The notes under the pieces were generated by a model that ran no database searches, had not been told where the DNA came from, and saw nothing but the letters and a program-made list of their open reading frames with translations. Made by a program: the position numbers and the translations under genes. This document shows, piece by piece, positions 13,387 to 21,424 of a stretch of DNA of 64,000 nt. Origin of the DNA: Antarcticibacterium sp. 1MA-6-2 (GTDB lineage: Bacteria > Bacteroidota > Bacteroidia > Flavobacteriales > Flavobacteriaceae); assembly GCF_021535135.1 (NCBI RefSeq), contig NZ_CP091036.1, forward strand, positions 3,844,001-3,908,000, given 5' to 3'. The stretch's first letter is position 1. Each line of letters starts with the position of its first letter.

Positions 13387-13778
13387 AATAATCCTTGTTC
13401 TCGCTGTAGTTTACACAATTTTCATAACCACCTTATCTCTGGTGCAGCTGGGAGACCTTTCTGTAGGTAATTTTAGTCCTACAGATAAGATGTTGCATAC
13501 TTGTTGCCTATTTTGGTTTGGCTTTTCTTTGGTTTTTTTACTACATTTTTGTGAAAAGTGAACAGCACTATAAAAGAGGATTTCTTAAACTAGCAGGAAT
13601 AATAGTGCTTTTTGGTATGTTTATTGAGGTTTTACAAGGAACACTCACAGATTATCGTCAACCCGATTGGGCTGATATTCTGGCAAATACTATTGGTGTT
13701 TTAATGGCATGGCTCTTATTTCTAATTTTTCAGAAATATCTTGTACGTGTTAAACATCAGATTACTTCATTTTTATGA
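13352..13778 (+). CDS. VanZ-family membrane protein (one frameshift)
   Basis: About 141 residues with four predicted membrane segments ([64 protein letters not shown]). The DKMLH, EVLQ and [13 protein letters not shown] motifs mark the VanZ-like family, named after a teicoplanin resistance protein; the function in Bacteroidota is unknown. The GTG at 13352 overlaps gcvH by 35 bases; a TTG at 13376 is an alternative. The frame changes near 13498 at CATACTT, between DKMLH and AYFGLAFLW. Confidence 0.8.
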
Positions 13779-13822
13779 AAAAAAATTTTACATTAGCAAC
13801 CTTTATTAATCTTTAACGAATT

Positions 13823-14543
13823 ATGGTACCCAAGAAAAATCCAAAAGCCGATTTAACCAGACGAAGCGTTCTTTTTCTTCAGTTGGGTCTGATCCTTGTA
13901 TTATTAATTACTTACGGAGCCATTGAATGGAAGACGTACGATCGTGACGCCACAGATATTGGAACTCTTGACCTGGGAGATCTTGATGATGAAGAAATCC
14001 CGATCACAGAAATTCAAAATACACCACCACCTCCGCCACCACCACCACCAGCTCCCGAAATTATCGAAGTTGTAGAGGATGAGGAAGAAGTTGAGGAAGA
14101 CGTTATTGAGTCTACTGAAACTACACAGGAAGAGATCGTGGAAGTAAGAGAAGTAGTTGAAGCCCCGGTAGAGGAAGAGATTGCTGATGTTCCTTTCGCT
14201 GTTATTGAAAACGTGCCAATCTTTCCAGGTTGTGAAGGGATGAGCAACAACGAGCAGCGTAAAAAATGTATGAGTGAAAAGGTTCAGGAATTCGTACAAA
14301 GAAGATTTAATACAGATCTTGGAAGTCAATTAGGATTAACCGGAATGAACAGGGTAATCGTGGTTTTCAAAATTGATAAAACAGGAAATATTACTGATGT
14401 TCGTTCCCGTGCACCACACCCAAGACTGGAGCAGGAAGCGGCAAGAGTAGTTAACCAGTTGCCTAAGATGCAACCGGGAAAACAACGAGGTAAGCTTAGG
14501 GGTGAGTTACTCACTGCCTATTGTTTTCCAGGTACAGGATTAA
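13823..14543 (+). CDS. tonB: Energy transducer TonB (frameshift near the C-terminus)
   Basis: About 240 residues. TonB links the proton-driven ExbBD motor of the inner membrane to outer-membrane receptors. It has a single N-terminal anchor (VLFLQLGLILVLLITYGAIEW), a run of nine prolines near residue 70, an acidic EEVEEDVIE spacer, and a C-terminal domain beginning FPGCE with a second cysteine 13 residues later. The frame runs past the expected end, but a change at CTTAG (14495-14499) gives LGVSYSLPIVFQVQD, the usual final strand, and a stop at 14543. No exbB or exbD is nearby; the position between sprA and remB suggests a dedicated paralogue. Confidence 0.92.
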
Positions 14544-14560
14544 TAATAAAGCTAGTTTAT

Positions 14561-14600
14561 ATAAATTCCCGAATTGCACTGCAGTTCGGGATTTTTCTTT
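14561..14600 (+). terminator. Terminator after tonB
   Basis: Inverted repeat AAATTCCCGAATTGCA / TGCAGTTCGGGATTT with one bulge and one mismatch, followed by TTTTCTTTT. It lies 18 bases past the repaired tonB stop, which supports that stop. Confidence 0.75.
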
Positions 14601-14635
14601 TATAGCCCCTCTGGCAGTGAGTACAAAAAAATTGG

Positions 14636-14643
14636 TATCTTTC
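14636..14643 (+). promoter_or_regulatory. Possible -7 element for remB
   Basis: TATCTTTC lies 33 bases before the chosen remB ATG and differs from TAnnTTTG only in the last base. No clear TTG lies at the -33 spacing. Confidence 0.35.
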
Positions 14644-14676
14644 GCCCAATTCAACCACAAACTTTCTGCTCCAAAT

Positions 14677-16824
14677 ATGAAATATACTGATTGCCTGTTT
14701 CTGTTTTTCCTTCCGTGGATGCTTTTGGCCCAAACAAGTATTACAGAACTGGAGACTTATCCCTCGTTTCCTGAATGTGAGAATGAAGATTTCCCTTCAG
14801 AAGAAGCTTGCTTTAAAAATACCCTTAGAACTTATATCCTGGAAAACTTTGAACTTCCACCCAAAGTGACCGCGGAAAATTATACAGGAGAAATTTCCAT
14901 TCTTTTTGAAACCACCAGAGAAGGTAAATTTAAAGTGCTGTATGTAGATGCCATTTATTCTGAATTAAAAGATGAAGTTAACCGGGTATTTGCAAGTTTG
15001 CCAGAGGTGCAACCCGCAACTTATAATGGCAGGCCCACTTATGCCCAGTTTAGAATGCCTTTGAAAATTCCCCTGAACTTTCAGGTGCTTACTACGCAGG
15101 AAACAACTATTGTTCAGCCGCAAAAAACTGTTGATAAACCAAAAGAACCTACAAAAAAGCCTGTTGCAGAACCGGAAGTTGCAGTTATTTCCTCGAACGA
15201 ATATGACTCTATTGTTTCTCTTCCATTTAGATCGAGGGAGCCGGAGAGTAATCTCAACATCCCTTTTTCTCACGAACGCTATTCCCGCTTTGACGCAGAA
15301 ATGAACAGAATTGGGACAAATAGTCACACTGCTTCCAAACCATTTATATATAAAGACGTTTCAAAGTATTACGATTTTGAGCAGGAATGGGCACAGATGC
15401 AGAAGAATACTTCGAGTTGGTTAGGCCGTAAAATCTGGAATGAACATCTGGTGACTTTTCAGAGGGAGAATTATTGGTTTACCGGAGATATTGTGTTGGA
15501 CCTTCAACTGGGTAGAGACTTTCAAAGCGAATTCGATTTTACTTATAATAACACCAGGGGAGCAGTTTTCCAGGGTGGTTTGGGAAAAAATCTAAATTTC
15601 TATACTGTGGTTTTTGAGAGCCAGGGAAGATTTGCAGATTATTTTAATCAATATGCTGAAAGTATCGCACCTTTTATGGGCAGCGGGGTGGCGATTATTC
15701 CGGGAAGGGGTATAGCTAAAGATTTTATGGACCAGGGTTACGATTATCCTGTAGCTGAAGGATATTTATCCTATAGTCCTTCAGAATTTTTTGATATACA
15801 ATTTGGTCACGGAAATAATTTTATAGGAGATGGTTACAGGTCTTTATTGATGAGCGATAATCCAGGTCCTCATCCTTACCTCAAGTTAAATACCAGTTTC
15901 TGGAAGTTGAAATACACCAATACATGGATGTCATTGAGGGATGTAAGAGAAGAAGTAGCCACTGAGGGTTCTTACCGAACCAAATATATGGCGAACCATT
16001 ATTTAAGCCTTAACCTTACAAAAAGGTTTAATCTGGGATTATTTGAATCTGTAATCTGGCAAAATGACAATGGGCGTGGTTTTGATATCAATTATCTCAA
16101 TCCCGTGATCTTTTACAGGTCTATTGAATTTTCAACAGGAGCCAGGGGAGGTAATGCGATCATAGGAATTACCGGGAAATATAAGTGGAGCAATAAAGTG
16201 AATATGTACGGGCAATGGCTCATAGATGAGTTCTCCTCGGGTGAGGTATTTGGTGGAGAAGGAAGCTGGAAAAATAAGCTGGGCTTCCAGCTGGGAGTGA
16301 AATATTTTAATGCTTTCAATGTAGATAACTTGTATTTGCAGGCAGAGTATAACCAGGTGAGGCCCTATACCTATTCCCATAATTCGGTCGTACTCAACTA
16401 TGGGCATAATAATCAGTCTATGGCACATCTATGGGGCGCAAATTTTAGAGAATTTGTTGCTATAGGACGTTACAGGAACAACAGGTGGTACGGTAGTGCC
16501 AAATTGATATTTGGAAAACGAGGCTTTGATTTTAATAATGAAAAAGACGGGGCTTATTACGGCGGAGATATTTACAGAAGTGAGAGAGAGCGGGCTTTTG
16601 ATACAGGTGTAAAGATTGGCCAGGGAAACACCACAACCTCCTTTTTTTCTGAACTGGAAGCAGGTTACATTGTTAATCCCGTAACTAACCTGAAATTCTT
16701 TGGCAGTGTCATCTTCCGGAATTTTGATCCCCTGGTTAACACTACAGAAACCTTCAGTAGTAACACGGTATGGCTAAACATTGGGCTTAGAACCGATATC
16801 TTTAACTGGTACTTTGATTATTAA
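14677..16824 (+). CDS. remB: Gliding motility protein RemB: outer-membrane barrel with TonB-like N-terminus
   Basis: 715 residues from the ATG at 14677, which is followed by a signal peptide (CLFLFFLPWMLLAQ). Residues 20-130 resemble the C-terminal domain of TonB: FPECE, a second cysteine 11 residues later, LPEVQPATYNGRP and a final PLKIPL strand. Next comes a Lys/Pro/Glu-rich linker (about 145-175), then a large Wzi-like beta-barrel ending in WLNIGLRTDIFNWYFDY. Its position four genes after sprA matches remB of Flavobacterium johnsoniae, where loss causes a partial gliding defect. The barrel family also includes capsule assembly protein Wzi, so a surface-polysaccharide role is possible. Confidence 0.82.
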   Translation: MKYTDCLFLFFLPWMLLAQTSITELETYPSFPECENEDFPSEEACFKNTLRTYILENFELPPKVTAENYTGEISILFETTREGKFKVLYVDAIYSELKDEVNRVFASLPEVQPATYNGRPTYAQFRMPLKIPLNFQVLTTQETTIVQPQKTVDKPKEPTKKPVAEPEVAVISSNEYDSIVSLPFRSREPESNLNIPFSHERYSRFDAEMNRIGTNSHTASKPFIYKDVSKYYDFEQEWAQMQKNTSSWLGRKIWNEHLVTFQRENYWFTGDIVLDLQLGRDFQSEFDFTYNNTRGAVFQGGLGKNLNFYTVVFESQGRFADYFNQYAESIAPFMGSGVAIIPGRGIAKDFMDQGYDYPVAEGYLSYSPSEFFDIQFGHGNNFIGDGYRSLLMSDNPGPHPYLKLNTSFWKLKYTNTWMSLRDVREEVATEGSYRTKYMANHYLSLNLTKRFNLGLFESVIWQNDNGRGFDINYLNPVIFYRSIEFSTGARGGNAIIGITGKYKWSNKVNMYGQWLIDEFSSGEVFGGEGSWKNKLGFQLGVKYFNAFNVDNLYLQAEYNQVRPYTYSHNSVVLNYGHNNQSMAHLWGANFREFVAIGRYRNNRWYGSAKLIFGKRGFDFNNEKDGAYYGGDIYRSERERAFDTGVKIGQGNTTTSFFSELEAGYIVNPVTNLKFFGSVIFRNFDPLVNTTETFSSNTVWLNIGLRTDIFNWYFDY

Positions 16825-17030
16825 ACCCCAGCAAAAAAATTCCGAAGAGAGATAAATACAGGTTCACGAAAATTTATATTCAGGTTTAAAATTTTAAAAT
16901 GTTCTTCACATCTTAGGTTTTTAATTGAAAGGTGAGCCGGGGATTAACAGCTTCTTTGCGAAAGAAAGTAGTTGGTGGAACCGCTGTGAAGTGGTGCTGC
17001 AATACCTTGAAAATTAACTATTTTCCGCTC

Positions 17031-17060
17031 TTGCCAAAACCCAATTAAGAAGTATCTTTG
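17031..17060 (+). promoter_or_regulatory. Bacteroidota-type promoter for the oxidase operon
   Basis: TTG at 17031-17033, 19 bases, then TATCTTTG at 17053-17060, 13 bases before the ATG of the heme O synthase gene. It matches the TTG / TAnnTTTG consensus exactly. The 200 bases before it, back to remB, hold nothing else I can identify. Confidence 0.7.
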
Positions 17061-17073
17061 CAACCAAATTAAA

Positions 17074-17985
17074 ATGGCCTTTTTGAGTAATACCCGTGTA
17101 CATACTCCTGCAGTATCTGTACTTTCAGATTTTAGGGAGATCACTAAAATGCGACTGGCAATAAGCGTGGTTTTTTCCTCGGTAGCTCATTATTTTCTTG
17201 GTGCTGAGGTAATAGATTTCGTTACAGTCTTACTTTTAGCAATTGGCGGCTATTTAATGGTGGGGGCCTCCAATGCTTACAACCAGATCATCGAGAAAGA
17301 TCTGGACGCTTTGATGGATCGTACCAGGAACCGTCCTCTCCCTGCAGAGCGAATGTCAGTAAATTCGGCATTTATAATAGCCAGTTCCTTTACCATTCTT
17401 GGATTAATTGTACTGTACATTATAAACCCCAAAACGGCAATGTTTGGGGCAATAAGCATATTTCTTTATGTAAGTGTTTATACACCTTTGAAGACCAGGA
17501 CACCACTTTCTGTATTTGTAGGAGCTTTTCCCGGTGCTATTCCTTTTATGTTGGGTTGGGTTGCGGCCACAAACGATTTTAGTATTGAACCCGGGACTTT
17601 GTTCATGATCCAGTTCTTTTGGCAATTTCCGCATTTTTGGGCTATCGGGTGGTGGTTATATGACGACTATCAAAAAGGAGGATTTTTTATGCTGCCCACA
17701 GGAAAAAGAGATAAAGGAACAGCAGTACAAATTGTGCTATACACCATCTGGACCATTCTGGTTTCGATAGTACCGGTTTTTGGGGTTACAGGTAAACTGT
17801 TTCTTACCCCGCTGGCAGGAGTACTTGTTTTTGCTTTAGGGCTTGGAATGCTCTATTACGCAGTTAATCTTTATCGCAAGAGGGATGCAGCATCAGCAAA
17901 AAAATTAATGTTCGCAAGTGTTTCTTATATCACTCTGCTTCAAATAATATACGTTTTAGATAAATTTTTGAGACCATGGATTTAA
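17074..17985 (+). CDS. ctaB: Protoheme IX farnesyltransferase (heme O synthase)
   Basis: 303 residues. The enzyme adds a farnesyl chain to heme B to make heme O, the precursor of heme A for the terminal oxidase, in the inner membrane. It is a UbiA-type prenyltransferase: the first polyprenyl-binding motif is NAYNQIIEKDLDALMDRTRN followed by RPLP, and the second conserved region is DDYQKGGFFMLPTGK. Eight or nine hydrophobic segments are visible. It leads an oxidase operon and overlaps the next gene by 10 bases. The synonym cyoE is also used. Confidence 0.94.
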   Translation: MAFLSNTRVHTPAVSVLSDFREITKMRLAISVVFSSVAHYFLGAEVIDFVTVLLLAIGGYLMVGASNAYNQIIEKDLDALMDRTRNRPLPAERMSVNSAFIIASSFTILGLIVLYIINPKTAMFGAISIFLYVSVYTPLKTRTPLSVFVGAFPGAIPFMLGWVAATNDFSIEPGTLFMIQFFWQFPHFWAIGWWLYDDYQKGGFFMLPTGKRDKGTAVQIVLYTIWTILVSIVPVFGVTGKLFLTPLAGVLVFALGLGMLYYAVNLYRKRDAASAKKLMFASVSYITLLQIIYVLDKFLRPWI

Positions 17986-18557
17986 CCGAAGGAAGTATAG
18001 ACCACAAGGTAGGTAGGGCAAAAAAAATGATGCTGTGGTTTGGTATCATAAGTATGGTCATGATGTTTGCAGGTCTTACGAGTGCTTATGTAGTAAGTAA
18101 AAGCTTACCAGATTGGGTTGAAGGTTTTGAAATTCCCGGCTCTCTATATTGGAGTACTCTAGTGATCATTGTTAGCAGTATTACGATCATTCTGGCAAAG
18201 AGAAGTATAGCTTCAAATAACCGGAAGGCAGGAACAGCCTGGTTAATGGCTACACTTGGCCTTGGGATCGCCTTCGTGGTTTTACAGTTTCAAAGTTTTT
18301 CTGAAATTATATCTGCAGGATACTACTTTACCGGAAGTGAAAGTAATATTACCACCTCGTTCATTTACATAGTGGTTTTAGCCCATCTTGCCCACCTTAC
18401 AGCAGGCCTTATAGTGCTTTTAGTGGTAATTTATAACCATTTTAAACAAAGGTATTATCCGGGTCAAATGCTTGGATTCGAGCTTGGTGCGACCTTTTGG
18501 CACTTCCTTGATGCCCTGTGGGTCTACCTGTTTCTGTTTTTATATTTCTTCAGATAA
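17976..18557 (+). CDS. Cytochrome c oxidase subunit III, short form
   Basis: 193 residues with five membrane segments. Subunit III family features include the first-helix KMMLWFGIISMVMMFAGLTSAYVV, the HLAHLTAGLIVL segment and the final FWHFLDALWVYLFLFLYFF helix. Subunit III stabilises the heme-copper oxidase core and may shape proton uptake. The ATG at 17976 overlaps the end of ctaB, so translation is probably coupled. It is the first of two tandem subunit III genes, a common arrangement in Bacteroidota. Confidence 0.9.
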   Translation: MDLTEGSIDHKVGRAKKMMLWFGIISMVMMFAGLTSAYVVSKSLPDWVEGFEIPGSLYWSTLVIIVSSITIILAKRSIASNNRKAGTAWLMATLGLGIAFVVLQFQSFSEIISAGYYFTGSESNITTSFIYIVVLAHLAHLTAGLIVLLVVIYNHFKQRYYPGQMLGFELGATFWHFLDALWVYLFLFLYFFR

Positions 18558-18567
18558 GAAATTTGCG

Positions 18568-18575
18568 TATTTTTG
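18568..18575 (+). promoter_or_regulatory. Possible internal -7 element before the second subunit III gene
   Basis: TATTTTTG matches TAnnTTTG, 27 bases before the ATG at 18603. I see no TTG at the expected upstream spacing, so it may act only as a weak internal start. Confidence 0.35.
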
Positions 18576-18602
18576 CCCATAACTTAAATTCAATATCTCC
18601 AT

Positions 18603-19583
18603 ATGGAAGCTACTGTTACCAGAACAGGCACCGAGGGTAAGACCTGGGGTGGTGGAAACGAACCCCTGAGAGCAAGCTACGGTAAAATGATGATGTGGTT
18701 TTTCATCCTTTCTGATGCTCTTACTTTTTCCGGATTCCTCGCAGCTTATGGTTTCTCCAGGTTTAAATTCATTGATTCCTGGCCAATTGCCGATGAGGTT
18801 TTTAATCACTTCCCCTTTCTGCATGGCGTAGATGCTCCTATGTATTATGTTGCATTAATGACATTCATTCTTATTTTCTCCTCTGTAACTATGGTTTTAG
18901 CGGTAGATGCAGGACACCAGATGAAAAAAGGGAAGGTGGTTTTTTATATGTTCCTTACTATTATTGGAGGGGTCATATTTCTTGGTTCACAGGCCTGGGA
19001 ATGGAAAAACTTTATTAAAGGTGAGTATGGTGCAGTGACTACAAACGGTGGTAATATCCTTCAGTTCGTAGACCAGGATGGTCATCGTGTAGCACTTGAT
19101 GAATTTGTTGTGGCTGCACCTACAGAGAGAGTTCAGCGTACCAGAGATAATGCCTTATGGTTTACAGATGAACCAACTTTACCTGCATATACAATTCAGG
19201 ATGTACAGGCAGGTTTCCAGGCGCACCCCGATTTACTGATCCGGACTCAGTCGTTAAATGAAGACGGGGAGAAAACTGTGCTTACCCGTGCAGAATCTGA
19301 ATTAAAGCTTGAAAAAGAAGGTGCAGGAATCGTGCAGGGTGCGAATCTTTCTCAAAATGAATATGGAGTTCCTTTGTTTGCAGATTTCTTTTTCTTCATT
19401 ACAGGATTCCATGGTTTCCACGTATTTACAGGAGTACTTATAAATATTATTATTTTCTTCAACGTGCTTCTTGGAACTTATGAGCGCAGGGGAAGTTACG
19501 AGATGGTTGAAAAAGTGGGACTATACTGGCACTTTGTTGACCTTGTTTGGGTATTCGTCTTTACCTTCTTCTATTTGGTATAA
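18603..19583 (+). CDS. Cytochrome c oxidase subunit III, long form with hydrophilic insert
   Basis: 326 residues, much longer than the tandem short copy. Hydrophobic helices at about 22-45, 80-105 and 112-132 are followed by a hydrophilic segment of roughly 105 residues (about 140-250), then three more helices ending in GLYWHFVDLVWVFVFTFFYLV, the typical subunit III C-terminus. The ADAGHQ and HGFHVFTG motifs fit the family. Start at the ATG preceded by ATATCTCCAT. It continues the oxidase operon, 45 bases after the short copy. The insert seems usual among Flavobacteriia as far as I recall, but its role is unknown. Confidence 0.9.
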   Translation: MEATVTRTGTEGKTWGGGNEPLRASYGKMMMWFFILSDALTFSGFLAAYGFSRFKFIDSWPIADEVFNHFPFLHGVDAPMYYVALMTFILIFSSVTMVLAVDAGHQMKKGKVVFYMFLTIIGGVIFLGSQAWEWKNFIKGEYGAVTTNGGNILQFVDQDGHRVALDEFVVAAPTERVQRTRDNALWFTDEPTLPAYTIQDVQAGFQAHPDLLIRTQSLNEDGEKTVLTRAESELKLEKEGAGIVQGANLSQNEYGVPLFADFFFFITGFHGFHVFTGVLINIIIFFNVLLGTYERRGSYEMVEKVGLYWHFVDLVWVFVFTFFYLV

Positions 19584-19601
19584 TTCTGAAATTTAAAAAA
19601 A

Positions 19602-19964
19602 ATGGCACATAGCTCTACACATCATCATGAATCTAATACCGGGCGAATCTGGAAAGTATTTATTATACTTTCTGTAGTTACTCTTGTTGAAGTAGTACTT
19701 GGTATTATTAAACCTGATTTCCTTGTTGATACCACCTTTTTAAGTATGAAATTACTTAACTGGATATTCATAATTCTTACAATATACAAAGCATATTACA
19801 TTGCCTGGGCATTCATGCACCTGGAAGGGGAGTCAAAAGGTTTAAGACGATCCATCGTCTGGACTTCTCTATTTCTAGTAGGATATTTAATTTTTATTCT
19901 TTTAATAGAGGGGGATTATATTTATGAAGTCTACAGGACCAATAAAGTAGCCTGGGACTTTTAA
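19602..19964 (+). CDS. caa3-type cytochrome c oxidase subunit IV
   Basis: 120 residues with three membrane helices. The N-terminus is His-rich (HSSTHHHESN), followed by RIWKVFIILSVVTLVEVVLG and then IYKAYYIAWAFMHLEGE, the signature of the prokaryotic subunit IV family. It is a small accessory subunit of the terminal oxidase. It follows the long subunit III by 18 bases and ends the first half of the operon at a strong terminator. Confidence 0.9.
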   Translation: MAHSSTHHHESNTGRIWKVFIILSVVTLVEVVLGIIKPDFLVDTTFLSMKLLNWIFIILTIYKAYYIAWAFMHLEGESKGLRRSIVWTSLFLVGYLIFILLIEGDYIYEVYRTNKVAWDF

Positions 19965-19989
19965 GTGATCTTAAGTTAAAAAAGCAATT

Positions 19990-20017
19990 AAAGACGGTTT
20001 ATTAAAACCGTCTTTTT
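19990..20017 (+). terminator. Rho-independent terminator after oxidase subunit IV
   Basis: Stem AAGACGGTTTTA-like: AAGACGGTTT / AAACCGTCTT around a short AT-rich loop, followed by TTTATTTTTG. The T-run also supplies a TATTTTTG element for the next gene. Confidence 0.85.
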
Positions 20018-20024
20018 ATTTTTG
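20017..20024 (+). promoter_or_regulatory. Possible -7 element for the second oxidase-assembly unit
   Basis: TATTTTTG fits TAnnTTTG and lies 24 bases before the ATG at 20049, overlapping the T-run of the terminator. No TTG is seen at -33. Confidence 0.4.
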
Positions 20025-20048
20025 TACTCCCTAAGAAAGGTTGTTTTC

Positions 20049-20693
20049 ATGAAGAAGTTTTTTGTTCTTGCAGTCCTGTTCCTGTTGCCAATAACGGCCT
20101 ACCTTTTCTTTGCTTCGGGGGTAAATAACTTTGCTAAGCTTCCCGTATTAACCAGTGGGGTTAAAAACATTGAAAACCTTACTACCTATGCAGATTCTAC
20201 AGTTTCGCTGGAAGGTAATATTAGTGTTGTAGCATTTTTTGGTACAGATCCTGAAGATCTACAGGGAAATACTTTTAATCTTGACCAAAAGATCCTGAGG
20301 AACTTTTACGGGTTTCACGATTTTCAGTTTTTAATAATTCTTCCTGAAGAAGCCAAAGAGGAAGCTGCAAAATTTGTTGATGAGTTTGATGAAATTACAG
20401 ATCCTTCTCATTGGAAATTTGCCTTTGGAACCAGAGAGGAAGTAAAAACAATTTTTGAAAGCTTTGATACAAATCTTGAGCTGGATGATAATCTCCAGAC
20501 ACCTTATGTTTTTATAATTGATAAGGATTTGAATCTTAGAGGAAGACTGGAAGATGAAGATGTTGGCAAAATGTTTGGCTACGATTCGCGTTCAGTGTTT
20601 ATATTGAACAGTAAAATGAAGGATGATATGAAGATAATCCTTGCTGAATACAGGCTGGCCTTAAAGAAAAATAATACCAGATCAACAAACTAA
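20049..20693 (+). CDS. Membrane-anchored thioredoxin-fold-like protein without cysteines
   Basis: 214 residues. I do not recognise a named family. An N-terminal hydrophobic segment (FFVLAVLFLLPITAYLFFAS) is followed by an extracytoplasmic domain with strands such as ISVVAFFGTDPEDLQGNTFN, FQFLIILPEEAKEEA and TPYVFIIDKDLNLRGR. The last resembles the SCO/thioredoxin segment after the active site, but no cysteine is present anywhere, so it cannot be redox-active. The stop is followed one base later by the SCO gene, so the two are surely co-transcribed; I infer a structural or copper-delivery partner of SCO. Start chosen at the ATG at 20049 rather than 20022 because it opens the hydrophobic segment. 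Confidence 0.75.
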   Translation: MKKFFVLAVLFLLPITAYLFFASGVNNFAKLPVLTSGVKNIENLTTYADSTVSLEGNISVVAFFGTDPEDLQGNTFNLDQKILRNFYGFHDFQFLIILPEEAKEEAAKFVDEFDEITDPSHWKFAFGTREEVKTIFESFDTNLELDDNLQTPYVFIIDKDLNLRGRLEDEDVGKMFGYDSRSVFILNSKMKDDMKIILAEYRLALKKNNTRSTN

Positions 20694-20694
20694 T

Positions 20695-21422
20695 ATGAAA
20701 AACGGCTCCTACATAGGCATCTCTTTTATTATCCTGATTTTTGGAATCATTTTTATTCCGAAGATAATCGACAGGGTTAGTGATAAGGAAGTAGTAAAGT
20801 CTGACAGACTAAGTGTTCAAAAAAAGACAAAAGAACCCGGTAAGATGGCTTATATTGAACAGTACGGAAAAAAGAAAAAGGTTCCCGCTTTTTCATTTGT
20901 AAATCAGGACGGCGATACTATCACAAATGAAGATTACCTGGGTAAAGTTTATGTAATTGAATTTTTCTTTACAACCTGCCCTTCTATTTGTCCTATTATG
21001 AATAAAAATCTTGTAGAAGTGCAGGACGAGTTTAAAGGTGAAGGAGATTTTGGGATAGCATCCTTTACAATAGATCCCGTCCACGATACGCCACAAGTGC
21101 TGAAGGAATATGCTAAAAATTATGGAATAAATAATCCAAACTGGAACTTTTTAACCTAGGTGATAGAAATGAAATATATGAGGTAGCGAACACAGGTTTT
21201 GGGATTTATGCCAATGAAGATGAAACCGTTCCGGGAGGTTTCGCCCATTCAGGATTGTTTGCACTGGTTGATAAAGAAGGGTACGTACGTTCCCGAACCG
21301 ATGAATTTGGAAACCCCATTATCTATTACCGTGGATATATTGAACGGGCTCAGTCAATCGTAGAGGAAGGTGAGGAACCACAAATTGATATTTTAATTGA
21401 AGATATAAATAATCTGTTGTAG
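20695..21422 (+). CDS. SCO family copper chaperone (one frameshift)
   Basis: About 242 residues. SCO proteins deliver copper to the CuA site of cytochrome oxidase from the outer face of the inner membrane. An N-terminal anchor (YIGISFIILIFGIIFIPKII) precedes a thioredoxin fold with the copper-binding FFTTCPSICPIMN (CxxxC), FTIDPVHDTP and, after the break, the histidine ligand in GGFAHSGLFALVD. The frame stops at 21159 (ACC TAG); the protein resumes as GDRNEIYEVANTGFGIY in another frame, so removal of TA at 21157-21158 restores it. The stop at 21422 is two bases before the next gene. Confidence 0.9.
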
Positions 21423-21424
21423 AA

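Noticed and set aside
14014..14250. Minus-strand reading frame with a glycine run opposite the proline run of tonB
   Set aside because: It is the antisense of a CCACCACCT-type proline block and has no start, signal or homology.
16825..17073. Possible RNA gene or small protein in the gap before ctaB
   Set aside because: No tRNA-like or conserved RNA fold can be made out; only the promoter is supported.
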